In this document: one piece after another, positions 33,267-40,279 of the stretch | How the letters are laid out: each line of letters opens with the position of its first letter | How positions within the stretch are numbered: position 1 is the first letter of the stretch | Assembly (NCBI GenBank): GCA_947589685.1 | Contig: CANQCN010000009.1 | Location: 1-40,279 of the forward strand | Direction: 5' to 3' | DNA: 40,279 bases | Origin: an uncultured Clostridia bacterium | Lineage (GTDB): Bacteria; Bacillota; Clostridia; Christensenellales; CAG-314 | Notes under the pieces: generated by a model | Told to the model about the DNA's origin: nothing | What the model saw: the letters and a program-made list of their open reading frames with translations, nothing else | Databases searched by the model: none | Made by a program: the position numbers and the translations under genes

Positions 33267-33307
33267 ACAGCCGCAGGCGAACTTCATTCGCATGCGGCTG
33301 TTTTTTT
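33267..33307 (+). terminator. Terminator of the LRR operon
   Basis: ACAGCCGCA pairs perfectly with TGCGGCTGT, with an inner CGAA/TTCG stem, followed by seven Ts. Confidence 0.9.
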
Positions 33308-33330
33308 GTCGTGTGAGTTAAAGTGACGGT

Positions 33331-34017
33331 TCAGCGGTTATTTGCGTAAAAACAACGACAGTCGTCCACGCGAAACATGCCGAGCATACCTGTTATGTAA
33401 ACGCCGGTATCAAGGTGTATTTTGTTGTAGTCTGTTATTTTTTTGCCGGAACATCCTTTGCGCAAGTAGCCCAAAATGCGACCGTGAGGGTCGATATATA
33501 CTGTGGGCGTGTGTCCGAAAAACACGCACTTGCTGTTTTGAGGTAAAACGGTTTTTTCTTTGAAGTCTCTGTCGTAAACCAATTGTTCGACGCGCACTTG
33601 GCGTAGCGGAAGCAATCTTCCTTGGTTGTCCATCGGCGCGCCGGCATGGACGCAGACGTATTGGGACGTCTCATAAAATTTTGGCAGGGCACACAATCTT
33701 TTTGCGGTATCCCAATCAAGCAGATCTCCATCGGTAGGAAAGCGCTCTTGCAACAAAGACAATATGGTTTTGTGATCATCGCCGTATTGCGAGTTGACGC
33801 CGGAAAAGTATTTTGCAAAGTCATATTCGTGATTGCCCAAAATGTAGACAGCATTTTTCATGGAAAATAGTTGACGTACAACGTGGATCGATTCGTTACC
33901 TTTGTCTATGGCGTCGCCGCAACAAACCAACAAATCGTCGTCACAAAAATGAGCTGCATCCAACAGTCGCATAAATTTGTTGTATTCGCCGTGTATATCG
34001 GAAATTATGTATTCCAT
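33331..34017 (-). CDS. PPP-family metallophosphoesterase (protein phosphatase-like)
   Basis: A 228-residue protein with all metallophosphoesterase motifs: SDIHGEYNKF (DxH), CGDAIDKG (GDxxDRG with Lys), LGNHEYD (GNHE), VCVHAG and FFGHTP. This resembles bacterial PrpE/ApaH-type enzymes, which act on phosphoproteins or dinucleoside polyphosphates; the substrate is not resolved. The start at 34017 begins at the DxH strand. No ribosome binding site is visible, and the promoter places the transcript start at about the ATG, so a leaderless message is likely. Single gene. Confidence 0.9.
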   Translation of the reverse strand: MEYIISDIHGEYNKFMRLLDAAHFCDDDLLVCCGDAIDKGNESIHVVRQLFSMKNAVYILGNHEYDFAKYFSGVNSQYGDDHKTILSLLQERFPTDGDLLDWDTAKRLCALPKFYETSQYVCVHAGAPMDNQGRLLPLRQVRVEQLVYDRDFKEKTVLPQNSKCVFFGHTPTVYIDPHGRILGYLRKGCSGKKITDYNKIHLDTGVYITGMLGMFRVDDCRCFYANNR

Positions 34018-34024
34018 AAATTTA

Positions 34025-34053
34025 ATGATAACACGCCTTGACAATGTCGTCAA
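34025..34053 (-). promoter_or_regulatory. Promoter giving a probably leaderless phosphatase mRNA
   Basis: On the minus strand TTGACG and TATCAT are separated by 17 nt; seven bases separate the -10 box from the ATG. Confidence 0.6.
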
Positions 34054-34077
34054 TGTGTCTTTAAACAATGGGGACAA

Positions 34078-34449
34078 ATATGTCCACGTTAGTTTATCTA
34101 ATAGGCTTTGGTAAATTGTTCAAAGGACATGATTTGGCAATTGAATAAATATGTTTTTATCAACATAATGGCACAATGTTCAGTGACAGAACAACAGCAT
34201 CTACTGCTTTCAGTTGTAAGAAGAAAATATACCGAACGGTATACCGCATAACCAACAACAACCGTTATACGTCGTGCCGTTGCGGGCGACTGTGGTGCGG
34301 GGCAGTCGATGCCGATGCTGGTTGTCCTTGCGAATGCGGGCGGCAATATTGGCGGGCGATTTGTGTTTTAATTGCAAGTTAAAGGCGTCAAAATGTACAA
34401 TTTAACGGCGCTAACTGTACGGGCTTGTTCAAATTGGGTTTGGGGACTT
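34078..34449. other. Intergenic region without a recognisable gene
   Basis: About 370 nt between the phosphatase promoter and the nnrD stop. Short ORFs on both strands have no ribosome binding sites and no protein-like features. A GC-rich patch near 34265-34360 may be a decayed gene, but I cannot name it. Confidence 0.5.
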
Positions 34450-35328
34450 TTATTTTTCTATTATTTCGCTTATTGCCTGCGTTAGCTGTCCGACTGTGTC
34501 GGACGCGATCATGGATATCGGGTTGACGAGCTTTTCGGCAAGTTCGCCCGCCAGCCCGTTTACGTAGGCTGCCGTGGCTGCGGCTTCCAACGGTTTGTCG
34601 TTGTTGTAGCCGCAAATGCCCGCAAGTATGCCCGAAAGCACGTCTCCGCTGCCCGCCGTCGCCATCCCCGCGCAGCCGCGCTCCACGATCAACACGTCGT
34701 CGCCGTTCGTGACGACTGTGGCGGCGCCTTTCAGCAGCACGACGACCTTGTAACGGGTGGCAAAGTCGCGCGCAAGATATACTCTGTCCGCAAGCACGTT
34801 TTCCACGCTTGTTCCGAGCAGACGCGCAAACTCCTTTGCGTGCGGCGTAAGGATGACCTTCGGCGCGCTATCCGTCAGCGCGTCCGTCCCCATTTGCGCA
34901 AGACAGTTTATCCCGTCGGCGTCTACTATAAGCGTGCCTGCAAAATTGCGCAGCAAGTATCGGAGCGTTTTCTTTACGCCATCGCCCGTGCCGCAGCCCA
35001 TGCCTATCGCCACCGTATTGACGTTGCCGACAAGCTCGTTCAGCTCAGTGTCGACAAAAAGTATCTCGCCGCCCTCGCTCGAAAGGGGAAAAAGCGTGCT
35101 TTCAAGCAGGTGCGGCGACACGGCGTCGACGATCTCCCGCGGCACTGCCAACTTCACAACACCCGCTCCGCTTCGCATTGCGTTCGCCGCCAGATTGGCA
35201 AGCTTTGCCGCTCCGCCGAAGCGTACGCTTCCTCCGATCAGCGCCACATAGCCGAAATCGCCCTTGTTGCATTCGCCGCTGCGCCAACGTAGGCATTGAC
35301 GGCAATCTTCTTTGCTCCATTTTTTCAT
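34450..35328 (-). CDS. nnrD: ADP-dependent NAD(P)H-hydrate dehydratase
   Basis: Repairs damaged (hydrated) NADH and NADPH using ADP. The 292-residue protein is a ribokinase-fold CARKD enzyme: ALIGGSVRFGGAAKLA at the start, VDADGIN in the middle, LTPHAKEFARLLG, and AGSGDVLSGILAGI with the catalytic Asp. The NnrE epimerase domain often fused N-terminally is absent, so an epimerase must be separate if present. GAGGTGGC lies just before the ATG at 35328. The Spo0A_C gene lies just upstream on the same strand. Confidence 0.95.
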   Translation of the reverse strand: MKKWSKEDCRQCLRWRSGECNKGDFGYVALIGGSVRFGGAAKLANLAANAMRSGAGVVKLAVPREIVDAVSPHLLESTLFPLSSEGGEILFVDTELNELVGNVNTVAIGMGCGTGDGVKKTLRYLLRNFAGTLIVDADGINCLAQMGTDALTDSAPKVILTPHAKEFARLLGTSVENVLADRVYLARDFATRYKVVVLLKGAATVVTNGDDVLIVERGCAGMATAGSGDVLSGILAGICGYNNDKPLEAAATAAYVNGLAGELAEKLVNPISMIASDTVGQLTQAISEIIEK

Positions 35329-35392
35329 TTTGCCACCTCGGTAAAGCTAATTATACCGCAATTCGACGGCAAAAACAAGCGCGGACGCAAAG

Positions 35393-35848
35393 TCAGCCTT
35401 TTGCAGCCGTATTTAATATGTGTCCCTTGGCGCGTTCCAAATCCAACCATTCCACTATCAAGCTGATAAGCTCGGTGTTGGACGGCACGTAACCGGGCGC
35501 GGTAAGTCTGCTGTGCAGCAGTCCGCCGAACGCCGACAGGTTTCCGTATTCGGCGCAGTCGTTTATCGCGTGACGGATGGCTCTTTCCACGCTGGCGGGC
35601 GTGGCGTGTTGTTCCTCTGCGATGTAGGTGTATATCTCCATATTGTAATTGACGTGCGCCACGTCGTATTTTTCATATCGGTATAAAATTGCGTCTTTCA
35701 AAAACTGCGTTCCGATCAGCTTGCTCTTAAAACCCAGACCAATCAACAACTGACCGACCAGCACATGTACGTCGCACGCACTTTTGCCCACGATACTTTG
35801 ATACAATTCGTCGCCGTTCAAAAAACATTCTTTTCCGACGCTATCCAT
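35393..35848 (-). CDS. Stand-alone Spo0A C-terminal-domain DNA-binding protein
   Basis: A 151-residue protein covering only the Spo0A effector domain: VHVLVGQLLIGLGFKSKLIGTQFLKDAI, then the recognition-helix region TPASVERAIRHAIND, and a C-terminal helix set ending near LERAKGHIL. The N-terminal phospho-receiver domain of Spo0A is absent; the start at 35848 has AAGGAGG eight bases upstream, so it is not a truncation artefact. Spo0A itself is the master sporulation regulator. Without a receiver, activity cannot be set by the phosphorelay, so it may be constitutive, compete at Spo0A boxes, or serve another pathway. It lies 64 nt upstream of nnrD and is probably co-transcribed. Confidence 0.82.
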   Translation of the reverse strand: MDSVGKECFLNGDELYQSIVGKSACDVHVLVGQLLIGLGFKSKLIGTQFLKDAILYRYEKYDVAHVNYNMEIYTYIAEEQHATPASVERAIRHAINDCAEYGNLSAFGGLLHSRLTAPGYVPSNTELISLIVEWLDLERAKGHILNTAAKG

Positions 35849-36079
35849 AACCGTTGCCTCCTTGTATGATTAAGAACATAATAGCACAAAATTTTGCATA
35901 ATTCAACATTTTTATACAAAAATATTTTATTTTTTAATGAAAAATTTATTTCGAAATTTCACCCATAGCGACAAAAATCGACAAAAAACGTGAAAAAGTC
36001 GCAGAAATCGACATTTATTCAAAAATAATCGACCGCAAAACTGCCAAACAAACGCCGTCGGGCAAACGTTTGCTTTTTC

Positions 36080-36108
36080 TTGACAAAAGCATTGGCTTGG
36101 ACTACAAT
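36080..36108 (+). promoter_or_regulatory. Promoter of leuS
   Basis: TTGACA and TACAAT are separated by 17 nt; transcription would begin about 20 nt before the ATG. That leaves no room for a T-box leader. The AT-rich 200 nt upstream hold nothing else, apart from a GCAAACGTTTGC palindrome at 36063. Confidence 0.8.
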
Positions 36109-36135
36109 TTGTTTAACAAATACAAAGAGGTCGCT

Positions 36136-38565
36136 ATGGATAAGATCGCAGTGGAAAAAAAGTGGAACAAGCTTTGGCAAGAGCGGCAAGTGTACAAGTT
36201 TGACGAAAACGACGTAGAAAACAAGTACTACGTGTTGGAAATGTTCAGCTATCCCAGCGGCAGCAAGCTGCACGTGGGGCATTGGTACAACTACGGATTG
36301 ACGGACAGCTTTGCGCGCTATCAGATAATGAAGGGCAAAAACGTGTTTCAGCCTATGGGGTTCGACGCGTTCGGCTTGCCAGCGGAAAACTACGCCATCA
36401 AGACGGGCGTTCATCCTGAGGACAGCACGCTGCACAACATCGAAGTGATGGAGGAACAGCTCAAAAACATCGGCGCAATGTTCGATTGGGACCACGAGAT
36501 AAAGACTTGTCTGCCCGATTACTATCGCTGGACGCAGTGGATATTTGCCGAGCTATATAAGCACGGGCTTGCCTATCGCAAAAAGGCTCCCGTCAATTGG
36601 TGTCCCGGCTGCAACACGGTGCTTGCCAACGAGCAGGTCATAGACGGTCACTGCGAGCGGTGCGACAGTCAGGTGGTAAAAAAGGATCTTACGCAATGGT
36701 TTTTCAAGATCACCGACTACGCCGAGGAGCTGTTGCAAGGTCTCGACGCGTTGGATTGGCCGGAAAAAACCAAAGCCATGCAGCGCAATTGGATAGGCAA
36801 GTCGCAGGGCGGCGAGCTTACGTTCGAGCTTGCCGACGGAAGCGGCAGCTTCAAGGTGTTTACCACTCGCGCGGACACGCTGTTCGGCTGCACGTACGTG
36901 GTGCTTGCGCCCGAACACGAGCTTGTGGCAAGGATAACCACCCCCGAACAAAAGGCGGCGGTGCTTTCCTACATCGACGAGGTGTCTAAAACCAACGAGA
37001 TAGAGCGACTTTCCACTGCAAAGGAAAAGACGGGCGTATTTACCGGCGCGTATGCCGTCAACCCCGTCAACGGCGAAAAGGTGCAGGTGTGGATAGGCGA
37101 CTACGTACTCAACAGCTACGGTACGGGCGCGGTGATGGGCGTTCCCGCGCACGATGAGCGCGACTACAAATTTGCGCAAAAGCACGGTCTCGGCATCAAG
37201 CGCGTAATCAAGGGCGCTTCGGCGGATACGGACGACAGTCTGCCCTTTACCGACTGCGGCGTGATGTGCAACAGCGGCGAATTCGACGGCATGACGAGCG
37301 AGCAGGGCAAGCTCGCCGTGGTGCAAAAGCTTGCCGAGATCGGCAAGGGACAGCTCAAAACAAACTACCGTTTGCGCGATTGGCTGGTATCCCGTCAGCG
37401 TTATTGGGGCGCGCCCATACCCGTCATATACTGTCCTCACTGCGGCGAGGTGTTGGACGAGAACCTTCCCGTCCGCCTTCCTTACGATGTGGAGTTTCGT
37501 CCCGACGGCACAAGCCCCTTGGCAAAGCATGAAAAATTCATTCACGACGTGCGTTGTCCCAAATGCGGCGCCCCCGCCACGCGCGACCCCGACACGTTGG
37601 ATACTTTCGTGTGCAGCAGTTGGTACTATCTTCGTTATCCCGACGCGCACAACGACGACAAGCCTTTCGACACCCAATGGATAGACAAAATGCTCCCCGT
37701 AGACAAGTACGTCGGCGGCGCTGAACACGCGTGCATGCACCTGCTGTATGCTCGTTTCATCACCAAGGCGCTTCGCGATATGGGCTATCTGCACTTCGAC
37801 GAGCCGTTCAAGTCGCTTGTTCATCAAGGGGTCATTCTCGGACCGGACGGCAATCGTATGAGCAAGTCCCACGGCAACGTGGTGTCCCCCGACGACTATG
37901 TAAAAACCTACGGCGCGGACGTGTTCCGCTGCTACTTGGCGTTCGGCTTCCGCTACGTAGAGGGCGGACCTTGGTCGGACGACGGTATCAAGGCGATAAA
38001 CAAATGGCTGGACCGCGTGGAAAGATATGTCGCCGCGGCTTACTCCGACTACCCGACGCGCAGCGATATGGGCGCGGACGAAAAAGAACTCAACAGGATC
38101 AGACACGGCACGATCAAGGCTGTGGACGCCGATTATCCCTCGTTTTCCTTCAACACGGCGGTGGCGCGTATGATGGAATTGGTCAACGCGTTGGCAAAGT
38201 ACGATCAGCTTTCCGTCAAAAACGCCGAGCTGTATCGCGCCGCCGTTGACGATCTGCTCAAACTGCTTTGCCCGCTTGCTCCGCATTTTTGCGAAGAGCT
38301 GTGGACTCAAACGGGGCACGAGGGCAGCATAGTGGTGGCAAAGTTCCCCGTATGCGACGAAAGCGCGCTGCGCGTAAGCGAAGCGGAGATACTTGTGCAG
38401 ATCAATTCCCGTCCCAAGGTGCGTCTCACTGTGGACGCGACCCTTTCTCCCAAAGAGTTGGAGAGTTTTGTGCTTGCCGACGGCGAAGTGAAGCGGGCGC
38501 TTGCGGGCGCAGCCGTCAAAAAGGCTATCGTTATCCCCGGTCGGCTTGTAAACCTCATTATCTGA
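36136..38565 (+). CDS. leuS: Leucyl-tRNA synthetase
   Basis: Class I synthetase charging tRNA-Leu, 809 residues as usual for the bacterial form. Visible are [21 protein letters not shown] (HIGH-type HVGH), the zinc-type CPGCNTVL...CERCDS module, the editing domain [19 protein letters not shown] with [22 protein letters not shown], and the KMSKS loop [11 protein letters not shown]. The start at 36136 has AGAGG six bases upstream; the tracked extension begins before the promoter's transcription start. cysK-like follows 12 nt later. Confidence 0.97.
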   Translation: MDKIAVEKKWNKLWQERQVYKFDENDVENKYYVLEMFSYPSGSKLHVGHWYNYGLTDSFARYQIMKGKNVFQPMGFDAFGLPAENYAIKTGVHPEDSTLHNIEVMEEQLKNIGAMFDWDHEIKTCLPDYYRWTQWIFAELYKHGLAYRKKAPVNWCPGCNTVLANEQVIDGHCERCDSQVVKKDLTQWFFKITDYAEELLQGLDALDWPEKTKAMQRNWIGKSQGGELTFELADGSGSFKVFTTRADTLFGCTYVVLAPEHELVARITTPEQKAAVLSYIDEVSKTNEIERLSTAKEKTGVFTGAYAVNPVNGEKVQVWIGDYVLNSYGTGAVMGVPAHDERDYKFAQKHGLGIKRVIKGASADTDDSLPFTDCGVMCNSGEFDGMTSEQGKLAVVQKLAEIGKGQLKTNYRLRDWLVSRQRYWGAPIPVIYCPHCGEVLDENLPVRLPYDVEFRPDGTSPLAKHEKFIHDVRCPKCGAPATRDPDTLDTFVCSSWYYLRYPDAHNDDKPFDTQWIDKMLPVDKYVGGAEHACMHLLYARFITKALRDMGYLHFDEPFKSLVHQGVILGPDGNRMSKSHGNVVSPDDYVKTYGADVFRCYLAFGFRYVEGGPWSDDGIKAINKWLDRVERYVAAAYSDYPTRSDMGADEKELNRIRHGTIKAVDADYPSFSFNTAVARMMELVNALAKYDQLSVKNAELYRAAVDDLLKLLCPLAPHFCEELWTQTGHEGSIVVAKFPVCDESALRVSEAEILVQINSRPKVRLTVDATLSPKELESFVLADGEVKRALAGAAVKKAIVIPGRLVNLII

Positions 38566-38577
38566 CGGGAGGCGATC

Positions 38578-39486
38578 ATGGATTTTTACAAAGAAGCGCG
38601 CCCTTTGGGTATCGGCGATACGCCGCTTATTCCCTACGAGGAGGATTTCGGCGCGGATATTTACATAAAAAACGAAGCTATGAACGCCGGCGGCAGTATC
38701 AAGGACCGCGCGGCGCTGTGCATGATTTTGGACGCGGAAGAACGCGGCGCGCTTCATCGCGGAGATACCATTGTGGAGGCTACAAGCGGCAATATGGGCA
38801 TTTCCCTTGCCTACGTCGGGCTGAAACGCGGCTACAAGGTTTTGTTGACCATGCCGGACAGCATGACGGAAGAGCGTCGGCAGCTGCTGCGCGGTCTGGG
38901 AGCGCAGCTTGTGCTTACCGAGGGCAAGCTCGGAATGCGCGGCGCGATAGAAACTGCGGAGGAGTACGCCTCCCGCAGCGGACACGTGTGGCTCAAACAG
39001 TTTGAAAACCCCGCCAACGTCACCGCCCACTACATTTCTACCGGCGAAGAGATCATTTCCGCATTGGACAGGACGGACGTGTTTGTCGCGGGCGTGGGCA
39101 CGGGCGGTACGCTTATCGGCACGGGAAAAAAGCTTAAAGAAAGGTTTCCCGACGTGCAGATCGTCGCTGTGGAGCCCGCAAGCAGCCCCGTGATATCCCG
39201 CGGAGAAAGGGGAGAGCACAAAATACAAGGCATCGGCGCGGGTTTTGTGCCCGCCTTGTACGACCGTTCGGTGGTGGATCGCGTGGAAGTTGTTACGGAC
39301 GACGAGGCGTTGGATATGTTCCGCTTGCTCAATCTGAAACAAGGCTATTGCTGCGGCATTTCTTCCGCAGCCAACATCGCGGTCGCCATACGCTTTGCCG
39401 AAGATCCCGCCTACAAGGGCAAAAATATCGTTACGGTATTTCCCGACGGCGACGACAGATACTTTTCTCTCTTGCACGAAAAATAA
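38578..39486 (+). CDS. cysK: PLP-dependent cysteine synthase family protein
   Basis: Fold-type II PLP enzyme, 302 residues. The cofactor Lys is K42 in NAGGSIKDRAA; the substrate loop is TSGNMGI (TSGNTGI in typical CysK), the phosphate-binding loop is GTGGTLIGTGKKL, and the end region is QGYCCGISSAANIA. The family makes cysteine from O-acetylserine and sulfide. The Thr-to-Met change in the loop leaves room for a CysM-like or cystathionine/diaminopropionate-synthase-like role. GGGAGG precedes the ATG, 12 nt after leuS, so the two are co-transcribed. Gene symbol given for the family. Confidence 0.85.
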   Translation: MDFYKEARPLGIGDTPLIPYEEDFGADIYIKNEAMNAGGSIKDRAALCMILDAEERGALHRGDTIVEATSGNMGISLAYVGLKRGYKVLLTMPDSMTEERRQLLRGLGAQLVLTEGKLGMRGAIETAEEYASRSGHVWLKQFENPANVTAHYISTGEEIISALDRTDVFVAGVGTGGTLIGTGKKLKERFPDVQIVAVEPASSPVISRGERGEHKIQGIGAGFVPALYDRSVVDRVEVVTDDEALDMFRLLNLKQGYCCGISSAANIAVAIRFAEDPAYKGKNIVTVFPDGDDRYFSLLHEK

Positions 39487-39513
39487 ATTTTGCCCAAACG
39501 CGCCTTTACGTGG

Positions 39514-39541
39514 TTGACAAATTAGGCAAAAGTGTTAGAAT
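39514..39541 (+). promoter_or_regulatory. Promoter of the lipoprotein gene
   Basis: TTGACA and TAGAAT are separated by 16 nt, about 30 nt before the start codon. Confidence 0.65.
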
Positions 39542-39573
39542 GGTGTTGACAAAATTATTCGGAGGATAACATT

Positions 39574-39984
39574 ATGAAAAAATTTGTAACAATATTGGCT
39601 ATGGTTCTCGTCGCGGTGATGAGCTTGTCGCTGCTTGCCGCTTGCGGCTATCCCAACGATCCCGACAAAGCAGCCGCTCAGTTGGAAAAGAAAGGCTACA
39701 CCGTACACGTATCAAAGAGTTCGTCCGACCAATCGGATGTGACTGCGACGGTGACCGCCACCAAGACCAATTTCAAATTGGAAGACGTCTTTGAGATGGA
39801 TGTTGAGGATTTCGTCCTTGAAGGCGTGATCATCACCTATTTCAGAACCGCCGACCTTGCCAAGGAAAACATGGACGCCGCAAAGAAGAATCTTCCGTCG
39901 GAAGCGCAGGAAGTTGCCAAGATCTCCCGTCAGGGTTCCAAGATCGTCGTTACGTACAAGCTTACGGGCGAGGACGCCAGGTGA
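39574..39984 (+). CDS. Small secreted lipoprotein, unknown function
   Basis: A 136-residue protein with a lipoprotein signal peptide (Lys pair, hydrophobic core LAMVLVAVMSLSL, lipobox LLAAC). The mature part is a small alpha/beta domain rich in Lys, Asp and Thr, with a KKGYTVHVS strand; no conserved motif is recognised. CGGAGG precedes the ATG. Anchored at the outer face of the membrane. The 128 nt after it contain only a GCCTTTG/CAAAGGC hairpin before the next terminator. Confidence 0.8.
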   Translation: MKKFVTILAMVLVAVMSLSLLAACGYPNDPDKAAAQLEKKGYTVHVSKSSSDQSDVTATVTATKTNFKLEDVFEMDVEDFVLEGVIITYFRTADLAKENMDAAKKNLPSEAQEVAKISRQGSKIVVTYKLTGEDAR

Positions 39985-40112
39985 TCTGTCGCAACGCGCG
40001 ACCGCCTTTGTTTTCAAAGGCAAATGGCAACGCCCGCAAAAGATCGGTTGTTGCACGATCCTATTTCAAACAAAACGCTCAACGGAAGGCGGGTGTCCAT
40101 AGGGAATCTATG

Positions 40113-40152
40113 AATAAGCGGTTTGGCGGTTAGTCAGACCGCTTATTCTATT
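40113..40152. terminator. Terminator between lipoprotein and recombinase genes
   Basis: AATAAGCGGT pairs perfectly with ACCGCTTATT around a 15-base loop, followed by CTATT. It may serve both converging genes. Confidence 0.65.
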
Positions 40153-40159
40153 GTCCTTA

Positions 40160-40279
40160 TTACGCCGCAACATCCGCTTGCGCGAAGTCGGGAATCATTC
40201 CCACGCAGTTGTAGATGATTTCCACCGCTTGTGTCCGCTTGCCGTCAATCACTTGCTTTTCGTGAACTATGACTTTCTC
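40160..40279 (-). CDS. Serine recombinase-like protein, C-terminal fragment
   Basis: The window edge cuts this gene; only its last 39 codons are seen, EKVIVHEKQVIDGKRTQAV... ending AQADVAA-stop. The pattern IVHEK.V.DGK..Q.V.I.YN..G resembles the C-terminus (DUF4368-like) of large serine site-specific recombinases found on clostridial integrative elements. The family call is from pattern memory. Confidence 0.6.
   Translation of the reverse strand, partial: EKVIVHEKQVIDGKRTQAVEIIYNCVGMIPDFAQADVAA

Noticed and set aside
34176-34382. 68-aa plus ORF in the gap before nnrD
   Set aside because: It has no ribosome binding site and an implausible Cys/Arg-rich composition.
36553-39477. 974-aa minus ORF opposite leuS and cysK
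   Set aside because: It is a shadow spanning two genuine genes on the other strand; no binding site or domain.

Overview
This window looks like a chromosomal segment of an uncultured, mid-GC member of the Bacillota (Clostridia). Signs of this are strong AGGAGG-type ribosome binding sites, TTGACA/TATAAT promoters, a Spo0A-type DNA-binding domain, a two-PG-binding-domain amidase, BspA-like leucine-rich-repeat proteins and the dispersed palindromic repeats typical of gut Clostridia. The genus cannot be fixed from the sequence alone.

Layout. 1-3.4 kb: pyruvate kinase (minus strand) diverges from psuG and an overlapping NrdG-type radical-SAM activase. 3.6-4.7 kb: a tyrosine integrase split by a frameshift, then nested inverted repeats. 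4.8-10.1 kb: a compact four-gene cassette encoding a zinc-ribbon/TPR/TIR membrane protein, a HEPN protein (RX4H motif), an SPFH/flotillin-like zinc-ribbon protein and a four-helix membrane protein. This is the best candidate for an undescribed system. 10.1-12.7 kb: a repeat-rich intergenic region, a HAD phosphatase, an ArsR regulator, a small membrane protein, and a strongly structured RNA candidate lying between two 113-bp direct repeats that each end in a terminator. 12.8-20.2 kb: recF (minus) diverging from gyrB-gyrA-argS. 20.2-24.3 kb: a 0.9-kb hairpin array, an amidase whose second zinc His appears lost, a 238-bp nested palindrome, initiator tRNA with a duplicated 3' end, an ECF-type sigma factor overlapping that tRNA, and tRNA-Ser preceded by a tandem 163-bp structured repeat. 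24.4-33.3 kb: an AT-richer accessory region with hypothetical genes, two LRR paralogues (one frameshifted), an ADP-ribosylglycohydrolase remnant, a WYL regulator, a PD-(D/E)XK nuclease-like protein and a pair of paralogous hypothetical proteins. 33.3-40.3 kb: a PPP-family phosphatase, NAD(P)HX dehydratase, a stand-alone Spo0A_C protein, leuS-cysK, a small lipoprotein, and the C-terminal end of a serine-recombinase-like protein at the right edge.

How the genes work together. The housekeeping blocks (pyk, psuG, recF/gyrBA/argS, nnrD, leuS/cysK) are ordinary. The TIR-HEPN-SPFH-membrane cassette combines a likely NAD-cleaving or signalling domain, a likely RNase fold and a membrane-scaffold protein, so a membrane-associated stress or antiphage function is a reasonable inference, not a demonstrated one. 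Base composition drops sharply in the C-terminal half of the TIR gene and in the HEPN gene, suggesting module exchange. Pseudogenes, integrase and recombinase fragments and a tRNA 3'-end duplication show repeated insertion and decay in the accessory parts.
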